Assembly: GCA_903837785.1 (NCBI GenBank)
Contig: CAILVY010000282.1
Span: 1-64,000, forward strand
Length of the DNA: 64,000 nt
Reading direction: 5' to 3'
Origin: Candidatus Hydrogenedentota bacterium
Lineage (GTDB): Bacteria > Hydrogenedentota > Hydrogenedentia > Hydrogenedentales > CAILVY01
The notes beneath the pieces were generated by a model. It was not told the origin of the DNA and made no database searches. It saw only the letters and a program-made list of their open reading frames with translations. Every line of letters starts with the position of its first letter. Within the stretch, counting starts at the first letter, position 1. The position numbers and the translations under genes were made by a program. Shown in pieces: positions 40,577-50,602 of the stretch.

Positions 40577-42862
40577 ATGTTGATCTGGGCAGTAGTGGGG
40601 ATGGCCGTTCTGAATGCGGTGGACCTGCCGGTGGGTTCCGCGCCGGCGCCGGTGAAGTTCCCGTGGTTTCCCGACACGCTCCATGCCTATGTCTGGGGCA
40701 ATTGGGACCTCGTGCCCGTGGATCGTCTCGCGAAAGTGGTGGGCGCCGAACCCGCCCAAATCAACGCGTTGGCCAGGAGCATGGGACTGCCGGATCAGCC
40801 CGCGATCCCGAAGGACCTCCAGATTCGTTCCTACATCACCGTCATCCGGCGGAACTGGCATCTTCTGCCCTATGAGCAATTGCTCGAACTTCTGGGGTGG
40901 ACGCCGGAGCAACTCGCGTTCACCCTGCGCGAGGACGACTTCCTCTACGTGAAGCTCGGCAGTCTGAAGCCCAACTGTCCCCCGTTGCACTACGCCGCGC
41001 CCGGCGAGGCCGCCAAAGTGCGTGCGGCCGAAATCGCCCGGGCAATTCAGGAAAGCTTCCCCGAAGGGCTCGGCAAGATCAAAGACCCGCTCTTCGGCTT
41101 CGTGAAAAGACTCTCGGAAATGCCCTCCCCGGCTCTCGCGGCGGAGGCTGGCGACAAGAGCCTCTTCAATCCCCGCTACTGTTCCTCGTACTTCGCCCTC
41201 TACGGCGACCCCTTTCTCGAGACGGAGGCCGACTCCTTTCCGGAGGGCTACCTCGCGCGCCTGGCCGAGACCGGCGTCAACGGCGTCTGGGTTCAGGCCG
41301 TGCTCTACAAGCTGGCGCCGTTTCCATGGGATGCTTCGCTCAGTGAACGCCATGAAGAACGGCTGGCAGGTCTTGCCAAGCTGGTGGCCAAAGCGAAGCA
41401 GTTCGGCATGGGCATCCACCTCTATATCAACGAACCCCGCGCCATGCCCCAGGCCTTTTACGAGAAGCATCCCGGCCTGAAGGGCGTCTCGGAAGGAGAT
41501 TATGCGGCCCTGTGCAGCAGCGCGCCGGAGGTGCAGGAATACCTCCGCAACAGCGTGGCCGCGATCTGCCGCGCGGTGCCGGACCTCGCGGGCTTCTTCA
41601 CGATTTCGGCCTCCGAAAACCTGACGAACTGCTGGTCGCACTATCAGGGCGCGCAATGCCCCCGATGCAAGGAACTCGGCGCCCCGGCCGTGATCACCCA
41701 ACTCGCCACTGCCATTCGCGATGGCATCGCCCAGGGCGGGGGCAAGGCGCAACTCACGATGTGGGACTGGGGCTGGCAAGATCCATGGGTGAAGCCCATC
41801 CTTGATCAGCTTCCCAAGGACGTCCGCTTCATGAGCGTCAGTGAATGGAGCCTGCCCATCGAGCGTGGGGGAGTGAAGACCGAAATCGGCGAGTACTCCA
41901 TCTCCTCCATCGGGCCCGGCCCGCGCGCCACGCGGCACTGGGCCTTCGCCCGCGAAGCGGGACTCAAGACCCTTGCCAAAGTGCAGGCCAACAATACCTG
42001 GGAAATCTCCTCCACTCCCTACATCCCCGCCGTCGCCAACGTCGCGCAGCACGCGTTCAATCTCCGGGGCGCGCATGTGGACGGCATCATGCTCGGATGG
42101 ACGCTCGGCGGATGCCCCTCGCCGAACCTGGAGGTCTTTGCGGAGATGGGACGGCCCGACGAACAAAGCGTCGAGGGCGTGCTCAAACGCGTGGCCGAAC
42201 GCCGCTTCGGCGCGGCGGTGGCCCCTGCCGCCGTCGAAGCCTGGAAGGCGTTCAGCACGGCCTTCAGCGAGTATCCCTATGGAAATGGCGGCCTCTACTC
42301 CGGGCCGCAGCAGATGGGGCCCGCGAATCCCCTTTGGGAGCAACCCACCGGTTATGCACCCACGATGGTTGGCCTGCCCTACGACGGACTGGATCAATGG
42401 CGTTCCATCTATCCGGCCGGCATCTTCGCAGGACAGTTCGAGAAGATGGCCGCGGGCTTTGACACGGCCATCGCCGCACTCAGGACCGCCGCCGCACAAT
42501 GCACGCTCACGCCGCTTCAAGCGGAGGAATTGAATCACGAGATCGATGTCGCGGACGCCTGCGCCATCCACTTCCGGAGCGTGGCCAATCAATGCCGCTT
42601 CGTCATGCAGCGGAATGGGCTGGCCAAGACCGCGGACAAGGACGGCGCGGCCCAATGCATCGCTTCGCTCGAAGCATTGCTCAAGAGCGAGTCAAGTCTC
42701 GCGGCACGCCTCTACGCAATCCAGACCCGTGATTCCCGCATCGGATACGAAGCCTCAAACCACTATTTCTACATCCCCTCGGACTTGGCGGCAAAAGTCA
42801 TCAACTGCCGCGATCTCCTTCGCCGCTGGCTGCCCGAAGAACGCCGGAAACGAGGACTATGA
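40577..42862 (+). CDS. Secreted hypothetical protein, glycosidase-like, with duplicated N-terminal helical motif
   Basis: Hydrophobic N-terminus MLIWAVVGMAVLNAVDLPVGSAPA; barrel-like segments 'LAETGVNGVWVQAVLYKLAPFPW' and 'AGFFTISASENLTNCWSHYQGAQCPRCKEL'. Confidence 0.7.
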   Translation: MLIWAVVGMAVLNAVDLPVGSAPAPVKFPWFPDTLHAYVWGNWDLVPVDRLAKVVGAEPAQINALARSMGLPDQPAIPKDLQIRSYITVIRRNWHLLPYEQLLELLGWTPEQLAFTLREDDFLYVKLGSLKPNCPPLHYAAPGEAAKVRAAEIARAIQESFPEGLGKIKDPLFGFVKRLSEMPSPALAAEAGDKSLFNPRYCSSYFALYGDPFLETEADSFPEGYLARLAETGVNGVWVQAVLYKLAPFPWDASLSERHEERLAGLAKLVAKAKQFGMGIHLYINEPRAMPQAFYEKHPGLKGVSEGDYAALCSSAPEVQEYLRNSVAAICRAVPDLAGFFTISASENLTNCWSHYQGAQCPRCKELGAPAVITQLATAIRDGIAQGGGKAQLTMWDWGWQDPWVKPILDQLPKDVRFMSVSEWSLPIERGGVKTEIGEYSISSIGPGPRATRHWAFAREAGLKTLAKVQANNTWEISSTPYIPAVANVAQHAFNLRGAHVDGIMLGWTLGGCPSPNLEVFAEMGRPDEQSVEGVLKRVAERRFGAAVAPAAVEAWKAFSTAFSEYPYGNGGLYSGPQQMGPANPLWEQPTGYAPTMVGLPYDGLDQWRSIYPAGIFAGQFEKMAAGFDTAIAALRTAAAQCTLTPLQAEELNHEIDVADACAIHFRSVANQCRFVMQRNGLAKTADKDGAAQCIASLEALLKSESSLAARLYAIQTRDSRIGYEASNHYFYIPSDLAAKVINCRDLLRRWLPEERRKRGL

Positions 42863-42958
42863 ACGTGGCGGGCGGCCGGCCTCGCGCATCGGGAGTGCGA
42901 GGTCCACATTGCACAAAGCGCCCCCGCCGCCGCGTCCAGGATAACCAGGAGTGCTGTC

Positions 42959-43357
42959 ATGCTGTCGTTGGATCATGTCGCGTTGGAAGTCTCGGATATG
43001 GACGCGGCCATCGCCTTCTACACGGAGAAGATTGGCCTCGAACTGATCTCGGAGCAGCTGGACCCCGAGCATCACGAACGCTTCGCGTTCTTGCGGCTGG
43101 AGGGCGGCAACCTCGAATTGCTGCAATCACTGGATGACGATAATCAGCCCGCCGCCTTTGTGCGGACGGAGCCCCGGCGCTCAAACTGTCCGCACGTGGC
43201 CATCGGCGCGCCCGGCCTCGATGGGGTGCTTGCACGGCTGCGCGCCGCGCAGATCCCTATCCTGAAAGGTCCCCTTGAAATCCCCGGGCAGGTTCGTTGG
43301 CTCTATGCCGCCGACCCCGACGGCAATGTGCTCGAATTCGTGCAGTGGCTGCATTGA
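42959..43357 (+). CDS. VOC family protein (glyoxalase-like)
   Basis: 'LSLDHVALEVSDMDAAIAFYTEKIGLELISEQLD...RWLYAADPDGNVLEFVQWLH'. Confidence 0.92.
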   Translation: MLSLDHVALEVSDMDAAIAFYTEKIGLELISEQLDPEHHERFAFLRLEGGNLELLQSLDDDNQPAAFVRTEPRRSNCPHVAIGAPGLDGVLARLRAAQIPILKGPLEIPGQVRWLYAADPDGNVLEFVQWLH

Positions 43358-43367
43358 TCGGAGGGGC

Positions 43368-43709
43368 TCAGTCCTTCTTGCGTTCCGGCTTCTCCGCCGG
43401 CGCAAACTCCTCCGCCAACGCGCTCAATTGCGTGGCGATCTTGTCGAGCGCCTTCGCCAGGTCCCGCACATCGCGTTCATGTTCCCGTTCGCTCAGATAT
43501 AGATCCGCGGCGAGTTCATAGGCCGTTTGCAGGGCAAACGCCTGCGTGTCGATGCGGGTGGCTTTCTCCTCGACCTGCTTCAACCGCTGATTGACGCGCT
43601 GCACGATCTCGAGGGTTGTTTCCTCATCCACACAAACCGGCACCCGCATTGTGGCGTTGCCGATCTTGATCTGGACGGCGGCGGGCGGGGAAGGGGGGAG
43701 GGCTTTCAT
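43368..43709 (-). CDS. zapA: Cell division protein ZapA-like
   Basis: 'VQIKIGNATMRVPVCVDEETTLEIVQRVNQRLKQVEEKATRIDTQAFALQTAYELAADLYLS'; located downstream of pheT. Confidence 0.78.
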   Translation of the reverse strand: MKALPPSPPAAVQIKIGNATMRVPVCVDEETTLEIVQRVNQRLKQVEEKATRIDTQAFALQTAYELAADLYLSEREHERDVRDLAKALDKIATQLSALAEEFAPAEKPERKKD

Positions 43710-44002
43710 CGCCGGAACTCCTCCGACAGGGCTTTCGCGAAGTCGAGCACGCGCCTGGTCCGCTCTTGCAGCTCGTTGTGCGTTCGGCGCAGGCGATCAT
43801 TTTCGTCCCGAAGCCGTTCGTAGTCCTTGAACGTTTCGCCCAGAGCCGACAGTTCTTTTCCCCGGCTCCAGAACTGTTTCAACAAGCGCTCGTGCGCCTC
43901 CTGCTGCGTCGTCATCGCCTCCCGCCCGTGCTCCAGCGCCGAGCGCAGGTCTTCTACTGAGTTTTCGATGCGGGACAGATACGATTTGAGCAGGTCATTC
44001 AC
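43706..44002 (-). CDS. Small coiled-coil protein between pheT and zapA (ZapB-like)
   Basis: 98 aa, heptad-rich; ATGA overlaps with both neighbouring genes. Confidence 0.7.
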   Translation of the reverse strand: MNDLLKSYLSRIENSVEDLRSALEHGREAMTTQQEAHERLLKQFWSRGKELSALGETFKDYERLRDENDRLRRTHNELQERTRRVLDFAKALSEEFRR

Positions 44003-46395
44003 CGCAACTCGGCCTTATGCTCCGCCTGGAGCTTCCGCAGGATCTTGTCGACGGCTTTTTGAGTTTCGTCGTCCGTCAGCGTGCGTTCCGGCGACTGAAA
44101 CACGAGGCCCAACGCAACGCTCTTCTTGTCCGAGGGTATCCGGTCGCCCGTGTAGATGTCGAAAATCGAAACCTCTTTCAGAATCTTGCCGCCCGTTTCC
44201 CGCGCCAGACGCACAAGATCGCCTGCCGCAACGCCCTTGTCAACCAGCAAGGCCATGTCGCGCAGCGACGGCGGATAGGTGGTGATCTCTTCGAAACGGG
44301 CCACCGCGGGCGTCCGCTCAAGGAGCGGATCCAGGCACAGCTCCAGCAGGTAGACTTCGTGCTCAATGTCAAACGCCTTGAGCACCGTTCGCGTGATCTT
44401 GCCCAGGTGCCCCACTACGGCGCCATCCACCAGCAGCGCGGCCGAGGCGCCCTTCTGGAAACAACCCAATCCGGTTTCCTTGAACTCGGCGGTCACGCCG
44501 AAGAATCCCAGCACCGCCTCGGCCCGGCCCTTCATATCATAGAAGTCGACCGGTTGTTGCGGCCGGCTCCAGTGCTTGGACTCCGCGTGGCCCATCAACA
44601 GGATACCCAGCCGCAGCGACTGCAACGGCTGATCCGCGCCCGGCGCCGGCTGATAGGCCGGTCCGATTTCGAAGACCGCCATCTCCGTGACGCCGTGGCT
44701 GACGTTGTACGCGGCATGATTCAGCAGGGTTGGGATCAACGATGTGCGCAGCCCGGCCTGCTTTTCCGACAGCGGATTCTGCAGCGTGACGATATCAAGA
44801 TGGGCGCCATCGAGCCCGGCCTTCCGGATATCGTCCGCGCACGTGAATGTCCAGTGATATGCCTCGGTCAAGCCCTGATCCACCAGTTGCCGCCGCAGCC
44901 GGCGCACCCGTGCCTCGTTCGGCGCGAAGATGGTTTCGCTCTGGCGCACTTGCGGCAGGCTGACCCGGAGATTGTCGTAGCCGAAGAGCCGCGCAATCTC
45001 CTCGATGAGGTCCGCTTCCATGTATACGTCCGGACGCCATGTCGGCACGCGCAGCGTGCACGAGACGGCGTCGCTCGTCACGATCTGGAAACCCAGGCGG
45101 CACAGGAGGTCGCCCTGAAGGTCCGCGGAGATCTCCGTCCCGAGGAGGGCGTTAGTCCGGGCGTAGCGCAGGCGCACTTCCGGCGGCGTCACGGGACGGG
45201 GATACGCATCCAGCAGGCCCGAGGCGATCTCGGCGCCGGCCAGTTGCTGCATCAGATCCGCGGCGCGATTGATCGCAAAGACCGCCATCTCCGGGTCGGC
45301 CCCGCGCTGAAAATGCTGCGAGGCTTCCGTCACGAGGCCCAGTTTCCGCGATGTCCTGCGGATCGAGGCCGGCTTGAAATACGCACTCTCCAGGAAGACC
45401 GTCGTGGTCCCTTCGTCCACCTCGCTGTCGCCGCCGCCCATCACGCCCGCCACCGCCTGCGCGTTCACCGCATCGGCGATCACCAGCATGTCTTCGGAAA
45501 GCGCGCGTTGCTCGCCGTCGAGCGTCGTGATGGCCTCGCCCGGCCGCGCGCGCCGCACGACAATCCGGTGTTCCGCCAGTTTCTTGTGGTCAAACGCATG
45601 CAGCGGATGACCCGTTTCAAGCAGCACGTAATTCGTGATATCCACGATGTTGTTGATGGGGCGCTGGCCCGCGGCCATCAGCTTCCGGCACATCCACTCG
45701 GGCGACGGCCCCACTTTCACGTTGTTCAGCACCCGGCCCACGTAGCGCGGGCACAACTCAGGATCATCAATCGTCACGGAGGACAGGCTCGAAGCGGGCG
45801 TGGGGGACTCCTTCAGGTTCACCGCCGGGAGATAAACCGGCTTGTTGTACAGCGCGGCGATTTCGCGCGCCACGCCCAGCATGCAGGCCCAATCGCCCCG
45901 GTTCGGTGTGATCTCGACCTCGAGGATCGCATCGTCCAGGCCGAGCAGTGCCTTTACATCCGAACCGACCGGAGGCTGCGTCGAGAGAATCATCAGCCCG
46001 GTGTGATCCTCGCCCAGGCCAAGTTCCCGGGCGGAACACATCATGCCCTGCGACTCGATGCCGCGCATCTTGCGCCGGGCAATCTCAAAACCGCCGGGCA
46101 ACGTCGCGCCCAGGACCGCCGTCGGCACATAGTCCCCCGGCTTCATGTTTTTCGCGCCGCACACGATCTGGAGCGGTTCGCCCCGGCCCACGTCCGTGCG
46201 GCAGACCACGAGCTTATCCGCGTCCGGATGCGGATCGATGGACAGGATCTTGCCCACGTAGACATCCTTGATCTCGGCGCCGGGCCGCTCAATCGAGGCA
46301 ATTTCCAGTCCGAGCGTCGTGAGTTGATGGGCCAGTTCCTCGGCGTCGACGTCAATGCCCACGTACTCTTTCAGCCAGTTCATCGAGATTCGCAT
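43999..46395 (-). CDS. pheT: Phenylalanyl-tRNA synthetase beta subunit
   Basis: MRISMNWLKEYVGIDVDAEELAHQLTTLGLEI; 'VGKILSIDPHPDADKLVVCRTDVG', 'DITNYVLLETGHPLHAFD', C-terminal FDX-ACB-like region. Confidence 0.97.
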   Translation of the reverse strand: MRISMNWLKEYVGIDVDAEELAHQLTTLGLEIASIERPGAEIKDVYVGKILSIDPHPDADKLVVCRTDVGRGEPLQIVCGAKNMKPGDYVPTAVLGATLPGGFEIARRKMRGIESQGMMCSARELGLGEDHTGLMILSTQPPVGSDVKALLGLDDAILEVEITPNRGDWACMLGVAREIAALYNKPVYLPAVNLKESPTPASSLSSVTIDDPELCPRYVGRVLNNVKVGPSPEWMCRKLMAAGQRPINNIVDITNYVLLETGHPLHAFDHKKLAEHRIVVRRARPGEAITTLDGEQRALSEDMLVIADAVNAQAVAGVMGGGDSEVDEGTTTVFLESAYFKPASIRRTSRKLGLVTEASQHFQRGADPEMAVFAINRAADLMQQLAGAEIASGLLDAYPRPVTPPEVRLRYARTNALLGTEISADLQGDLLCRLGFQIVTSDAVSCTLRVPTWRPDVYMEADLIEEIARLFGYDNLRVSLPQVRQSETIFAPNEARVRRLRRQLVDQGLTEAYHWTFTCADDIRKAGLDGAHLDIVTLQNPLSEKQAGLRTSLIPTLLNHAAYNVSHGVTEMAVFEIGPAYQPAPGADQPLQSLRLGILLMGHAESKHWSRPQQPVDFYDMKGRAEAVLGFFGVTAEFKETGLGCFQKGASAALLVDGAVVGHLGKITRTVLKAFDIEHEVYLLELCLDPLLERTPAVARFEEITTYPPSLRDMALLVDKGVAAGDLVRLARETGGKILKEVSIFDIYTGDRIPSDKKSVALGLVFQSPERTLTDDETQKAVDKILRKLQAEHKAELR

Positions 46396-46396
46396 G

Positions 46397-47413
46397 TCAG
46401 AATTGCTCCAGGAAACGCAGGTCGTTTTCGTAAAGATGGCTGATGCTGGTGATGGCGTGGCGCAGCATCGCGATGCGATCCACCCCCAGCCCGAAGGCAT
46501 AGCCCGTGTACTTCCCGTAGTCGTACTTCGCGTACTTGAACACTTCCGGATTCACCATGCCGCACCCCAGGATTTCGAGCCAGCCGCTGTTCTTGCAGAC
46601 CCGGCAGCCCTGTCCCTTGCAGACGGTGCATGAAATGTCCACCTCGGCCGACGGCTCCGTGAACGGGAAGAAGCTCGGCCGCAGCCGCATCTTCGTGTCC
46701 TTGCCGAAGAAGCGGTGAATGAACATCAGCAGCGTGCCTTTCAGATCCGCGAAAGTGATGCCCTCATCCACGAGCAGCCCTTCAATCTGATTGAACATCG
46801 GGCTGTGGCTCGCGTCGTAGTCCACGCGGTAGACCCGGCCCGGAACCACCACCGCCACCGGCGGCTGTGTCCGTTCCATCACCCGCATCTGCACCGGGGA
46901 CGTGTGCGTGCGCAGCACGACACCCGGCTTCACAAAGAACGTGTCGTGCGAATCGCGCGCCGGGTGATCCGGACGGATGTTCAGGCTGTCGAAGTTGTAG
47001 TATTCGGTCTCCACGTCGGGCCCGGCCGCCACCTGGAAGCCAAGCTCGAAGAAGATGTCGAGGATCTCGTCCGTGACCTGATTGATCACATGCATATGCC
47101 CGCGGCGCGGGTGCCGCCCCGGGAGCGACAGGTCCACGGCCTCGCTCGAGGCCCGGTGCGCTTCGGCTTCCGCTTCAAGCCCCGCCTTGCGCGCGTCGAT
47201 GGCGGTCCCGATGGCTTCCTTCACCGCGTTGGCGATCTGCCCGATGGCCGGGCGTTCTTCGGCCGGCACCTGCGCCAGGCCGCGGAGAATCTCCGTTACG
47301 CGACCTTTGCGCCCGAGATACTTCACCCGCGCGTCTTCCAGCACGCGCAAATCGGCGGTCTGCGCGATTTCCTCAAGTGCGGCGCCGCGCAAGGCTTCCA
47401 ACTGATCCTTCAT
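46397..47413 (-). CDS. pheS: Phenylalanyl-tRNA synthetase alpha subunit
   Basis: 'GRKGRVTEILRGLAQVPAEERPAIGQIANAVK', 'RTHTSPVQMRVME', 'GCGMVNPEVFKYAKYDYGKYTGYAFGLGVDRIAMLRH'. Confidence 0.97.
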   Translation of the reverse strand: MKDQLEALRGAALEEIAQTADLRVLEDARVKYLGRKGRVTEILRGLAQVPAEERPAIGQIANAVKEAIGTAIDARKAGLEAEAEAHRASSEAVDLSLPGRHPRRGHMHVINQVTDEILDIFFELGFQVAAGPDVETEYYNFDSLNIRPDHPARDSHDTFFVKPGVVLRTHTSPVQMRVMERTQPPVAVVVPGRVYRVDYDASHSPMFNQIEGLLVDEGITFADLKGTLLMFIHRFFGKDTKMRLRPSFFPFTEPSAEVDISCTVCKGQGCRVCKNSGWLEILGCGMVNPEVFKYAKYDYGKYTGYAFGLGVDRIAMLRHAITSISHLYENDLRFLEQF

Positions 47414-47506
47414 GCTATCCTGTCCTTATGGCTCTGCCGAATAGGGTTCACCCCGATGATGGGGGATTGTGCATCGCGCGGCGCCCGTTTTGCAATCCGG
47501 GGCCGC

Positions 47507-48190
47507 TCACGTAAAGAGTGCGCGTCCGATCCGGACCTGGGTGGCGCCTTCTTCTATCGCCACCTCGAAATCGTCCGTCATGCCCATGGAGCGCTCGCGG
47601 AGGCCGTACTCGTCCGCCAGCCGGCGCAGGCCGCTGAAGACCGCCCGCAGCACCGATTCCGGGGCATCCAGGGGAGCCATCGTCATCAGCCCTTCGATGG
47701 CCAGCCGGTCGTATGCGCGAAGGGCCGCCAGAGCATGCTCCAGGGAATCCGGACCGAAGCCGTGTTTCTGTTCTTCGCCGGAGACATTGACTTCCAGCAG
47801 GATGGGCATGCGCTTATCCAGTTCGTCACAGCGCTTCTGCAGGGTTTCCGCCAGTTCCAGGCGGTCCACGGAATCCACCGCGTCAAACAACGAGACCACA
47901 TCACGCACCTTGCGCCGTTGGATACTTCCGATCATGTGCCAGCGGACGGCCCGGCCCAGCGCCGCGATCTTCGGCGCGGCCACTTCCACCCGGTTTTCCC
48001 CGAAATCCGAAACGCCCAGGGATTCCAGGATTCGCATCTCCTCCGGTCCCACGGTTTTCGTCACCGCGATCAGGCGCGCCGCCTCGCCCGGGCGGCCTGA
48101 ACGTTCCGCCGCCTTCGCCATTCGCTCCTGAATGGCGTGCAGATTCCGGGCGATTCTGTCTTCAAGTTCCGGCAAGAAACAGGTCTCCAC
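47507..48190 (-). CDS. YggS/PLPBP family pyridoxal phosphate protein
   Basis: 'RLIAVTKTVGPEEMRILESLGVSDFGENRVEVAAPKIAAL...VRWHMIGSIQRRKVRDVV...GMTDDFEVAIEEGATQVRIGRALFT'. Confidence 0.95.
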   Translation of the reverse strand: METCFLPELEDRIARNLHAIQERMAKAAERSGRPGEAARLIAVTKTVGPEEMRILESLGVSDFGENRVEVAAPKIAALGRAVRWHMIGSIQRRKVRDVVSLFDAVDSVDRLELAETLQKRCDELDKRMPILLEVNVSGEEQKHGFGPDSLEHALAALRAYDRLAIEGLMTMAPLDAPESVLRAVFSGLRRLADEYGLRERSMGMTDDFEVAIEEGATQVRIGRALFT

Positions 48191-48364
48191 TCATAACGCT
48201 GCGAGATGCGCACGTGGAAGGGAACCGCTCCATAATAGGTTCGGCCTCACTGCTATTCAAACCCGGCCAAACCTCTCTCAACGGAAGGATGCGACGGACA
48301 CTCCAGCCGATTGCGCAAACGGAAACAGTTCCTTTCGGCGCGGGCCAGGCGGACGAACGTCTCT

Positions 48365-49765
48365 CTATTTCCCCGGCATGCCGGGGCACGTTTCGCCTTC
48401 CTGTTTGCGCAGGACGGCCTTCTTCTCGGAAACGGAGAGCGGGAGATTGCCGGCCAGCTTGATCTCGATGATCAGATCGGCCGCGTCGTCAAAGTCCGCG
48501 GGGTCTTCCCACCGCGCCTTTTCGAGGATACCCACGGCTTCCATGTAGCGCCCGGCTTCGGCCATTTCCTGTGCCTGCAGGCGCGACTTCCGGTACTCGG
48601 AAAACGGCTCCTTCATCTCGTCCCAGACCTGGAGCGCCTTCTGCTTGAAGTCTTCGGCCGCGGCGCGCAGCTTCTCTGCCTCCTGCGGGTCGGCGGCCGC
48701 CTTCGCGGCCTCCCTGGCTTTGCGCATCTCCTTCTCGTAGATCAGCGCCTTGTTGCGGAGAATGAAGCGGGGCGCCGTATCCAGCGCACTCTGCGTGCCC
48801 GGATACCGCTGGATGTAGTCCTGCCAGCCTGCGAGCGCCTCCTCGTACTGGCCGTTCAACTCCTCGCAGATGTACAACTGCCGCGGCACCCAGACCTGAT
48901 GATACTGCTGCACCGCAAGCGAGAGATACTTGACGGCGTTTACGTAGTCCTTGAGTTTCTGTTTGTATACGGAGAAACCCAGGTCGAAATAGAGCTGATA
49001 GTTGTACGGATTGTGCTGGATGCCATTCCGGAGGAAGTCCACTGCAAGATAGTAGTAGCGTTCCTTCTCACCCACGCACGCCTCATGCTTCGCGTCCCAT
49101 TTCCGGAGGGCTTGCGGCGTGTCAGGCATCTTGGCCGTCGCATTGTAGGCCAGATGCCACGCGCCCAGCAGATATGCGTCCACAAAGTTGGGATCGAGGT
49201 ATACGCACGTGCGCATCATCGGGATCATCCGGTACAGCATCCCTTGATGCCAATAGCGATCCACCTGAATCCAGACGAACGTGGCCGCCACCTTGCGGAA
49301 GCCGAAGAAGAGGTTAAACACGTTGACCCCGCCGGCCTGCGCCTCGGCGTACTGAATATCCTTGGCCAACTGCAGCTTTCGCCCCCGGGCATAGTCCAGA
49401 AACGACTGGCGTTGTTGCACCAGGTCATTGCCGCGCGCCAGGTTCCAGATCTCATCCGCATAATCCGGCTCGCCGGCCAGGCGGCCCAGGCGGCTCAACT
49501 TCCGCCCCGGCTGGTCCACTTTTGTGTCCAGCGCCAGTTCGGGCAGACGGGACTCCGCCACCGAACTCACGGAATCGTAGAGTTCCTTGTCCTTGTAGTC
49601 CGGATTCTCCTCGGCGAAAAGCCGCTCGTTCGCGGCCGCAGCCAGAATCCAGCGGTAAAAGGCTTCCGCCCGGCGCAACTGATCCACATGCCGCCCGATG
49701 AGCGAGCCCAACGCGAGCGTGGCGATGAACGCGACGATGACAACGATGTTTGGCTGCCGCTTCAT
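48365..49765 (-). CDS. TPR-like membrane-anchored protein in ABC transporter operon
   Basis: N-terminal TM MKRQPNIVVIVAFIATLALGSLIG; 'YNYQLYFDLGFSVYKQKLKDYVNAVKYLSLAVQQ..'. Confidence 0.72.
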   Translation of the reverse strand: MKRQPNIVVIVAFIATLALGSLIGRHVDQLRRAEAFYRWILAAAANERLFAEENPDYKDKELYDSVSSVAESRLPELALDTKVDQPGRKLSRLGRLAGEPDYADEIWNLARGNDLVQQRQSFLDYARGRKLQLAKDIQYAEAQAGGVNVFNLFFGFRKVAATFVWIQVDRYWHQGMLYRMIPMMRTCVYLDPNFVDAYLLGAWHLAYNATAKMPDTPQALRKWDAKHEACVGEKERYYYLAVDFLRNGIQHNPYNYQLYFDLGFSVYKQKLKDYVNAVKYLSLAVQQYHQVWVPRQLYICEELNGQYEEALAGWQDYIQRYPGTQSALDTAPRFILRNKALIYEKEMRKAREAAKAAADPQEAEKLRAAAEDFKQKALQVWDEMKEPFSEYRKSRLQAQEMAEAGRYMEAVGILEKARWEDPADFDDAADLIIEIKLAGNLPLSVSEKKAVLRKQEGETCPGMPGK

Positions 49766-49771
49766 GCGCGA

Positions 49772-50602
49772 TTACAACTCCTTACGCCGGAAAATGATGT
49801 AGGCCATGAGGAACCCGGACAAGGCGTAAACCAGCGCCATCAGCACCAGCCACGGAATCAGCGCGTCCGTCGGCGGGTCGTTTACGGCCCGGTCCACGAT
49901 CTGGGTCTTCAGATCATAGCGCGCCAGGTTCGGCAACACGTTGTACAGGCACCACGCCATGTAGCCCACCAGCTTGTCAATGAACGCGCCCGACTGACCG
50001 GAACGCGTGAAGACGTCGTTCAGGTACTCCGTGAGCGTGCCCGTCAGATAGATGAACAAGCCCGCGATCGTGGGCAGCACCGAGGAGGTCGAGGCGCAGG
50101 ACACCGCGAACGTGAAGGCCGACACGATCAGGAAACTGAAGTACGTGAGGAAGATCGACCACAGCAGCAGCGTGGGCAGCACGTGTTGCCGGGCGTACAG
50201 CGCGAGGAAGAACAACGAACCCATGAGCGCCAGATTGATCAGGATAATCAACTGGACGCCCAGGAATTTGCCCAGGAGGTACTGTCCGCGGCGCACGGGC
50301 TTGGACAACACAGTGTAAATCACCTTGTTGTCCATCTCCGCGGGCACCACGGACGCCGAAATGAATACCGTGATCAGCATGCCGAAGATGGCGATGGCCG
50401 TCACGCAGATGTCCTTGATCAGCTTCAGTTCCATGTCCGTCTCGGACGACGGATCGAGGAAGGAGGACATGAAATTCGAACCGAATATCACGAGCAGGCT
50501 CAGGATGAGGAAGCCCACAAGCGTCTTCTTGCGCATCCCCTCCCGCCAAGTATAGATGGCGATGCACCAGGGTCCGCGAATGTAGTCTACTACGGCCTTC
50601 AT
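49772..50602 (-). CDS. ABC-2 type transporter permease
   Basis: MKAVVDYIRGPWCIAIYTWREGMRKKTLVGFLILSLLVIFGSNF; 'DNKVIYTVLSKPVRRGQYLLGKFLGVQLIILINLALMG'. Confidence 0.88.
   Translation of the reverse strand: MKAVVDYIRGPWCIAIYTWREGMRKKTLVGFLILSLLVIFGSNFMSSFLDPSSETDMELKLIKDICVTAIAIFGMLITVFISASVVPAEMDNKVIYTVLSKPVRRGQYLLGKFLGVQLIILINLALMGSLFFLALYARQHVLPTLLLWSIFLTYFSFLIVSAFTFAVSCASTSSVLPTIAGLFIYLTGTLTEYLNDVFTRSGQSGAFIDKLVGYMAWCLYNVLPNLARYDLKTQIVDRAVNDPPTDALIPWLVLMALVYALSGFLMAYIIFRRKEL

Noticed and set aside
40502-42655. 717-aa minus-strand ORF
   Set aside because: Antisense to the 761-aa secreted protein, which has a signal peptide and barrel-like motifs.
44017-46443. 808-aa plus-strand ORF
   Set aside because: Antisense shadow of pheT.
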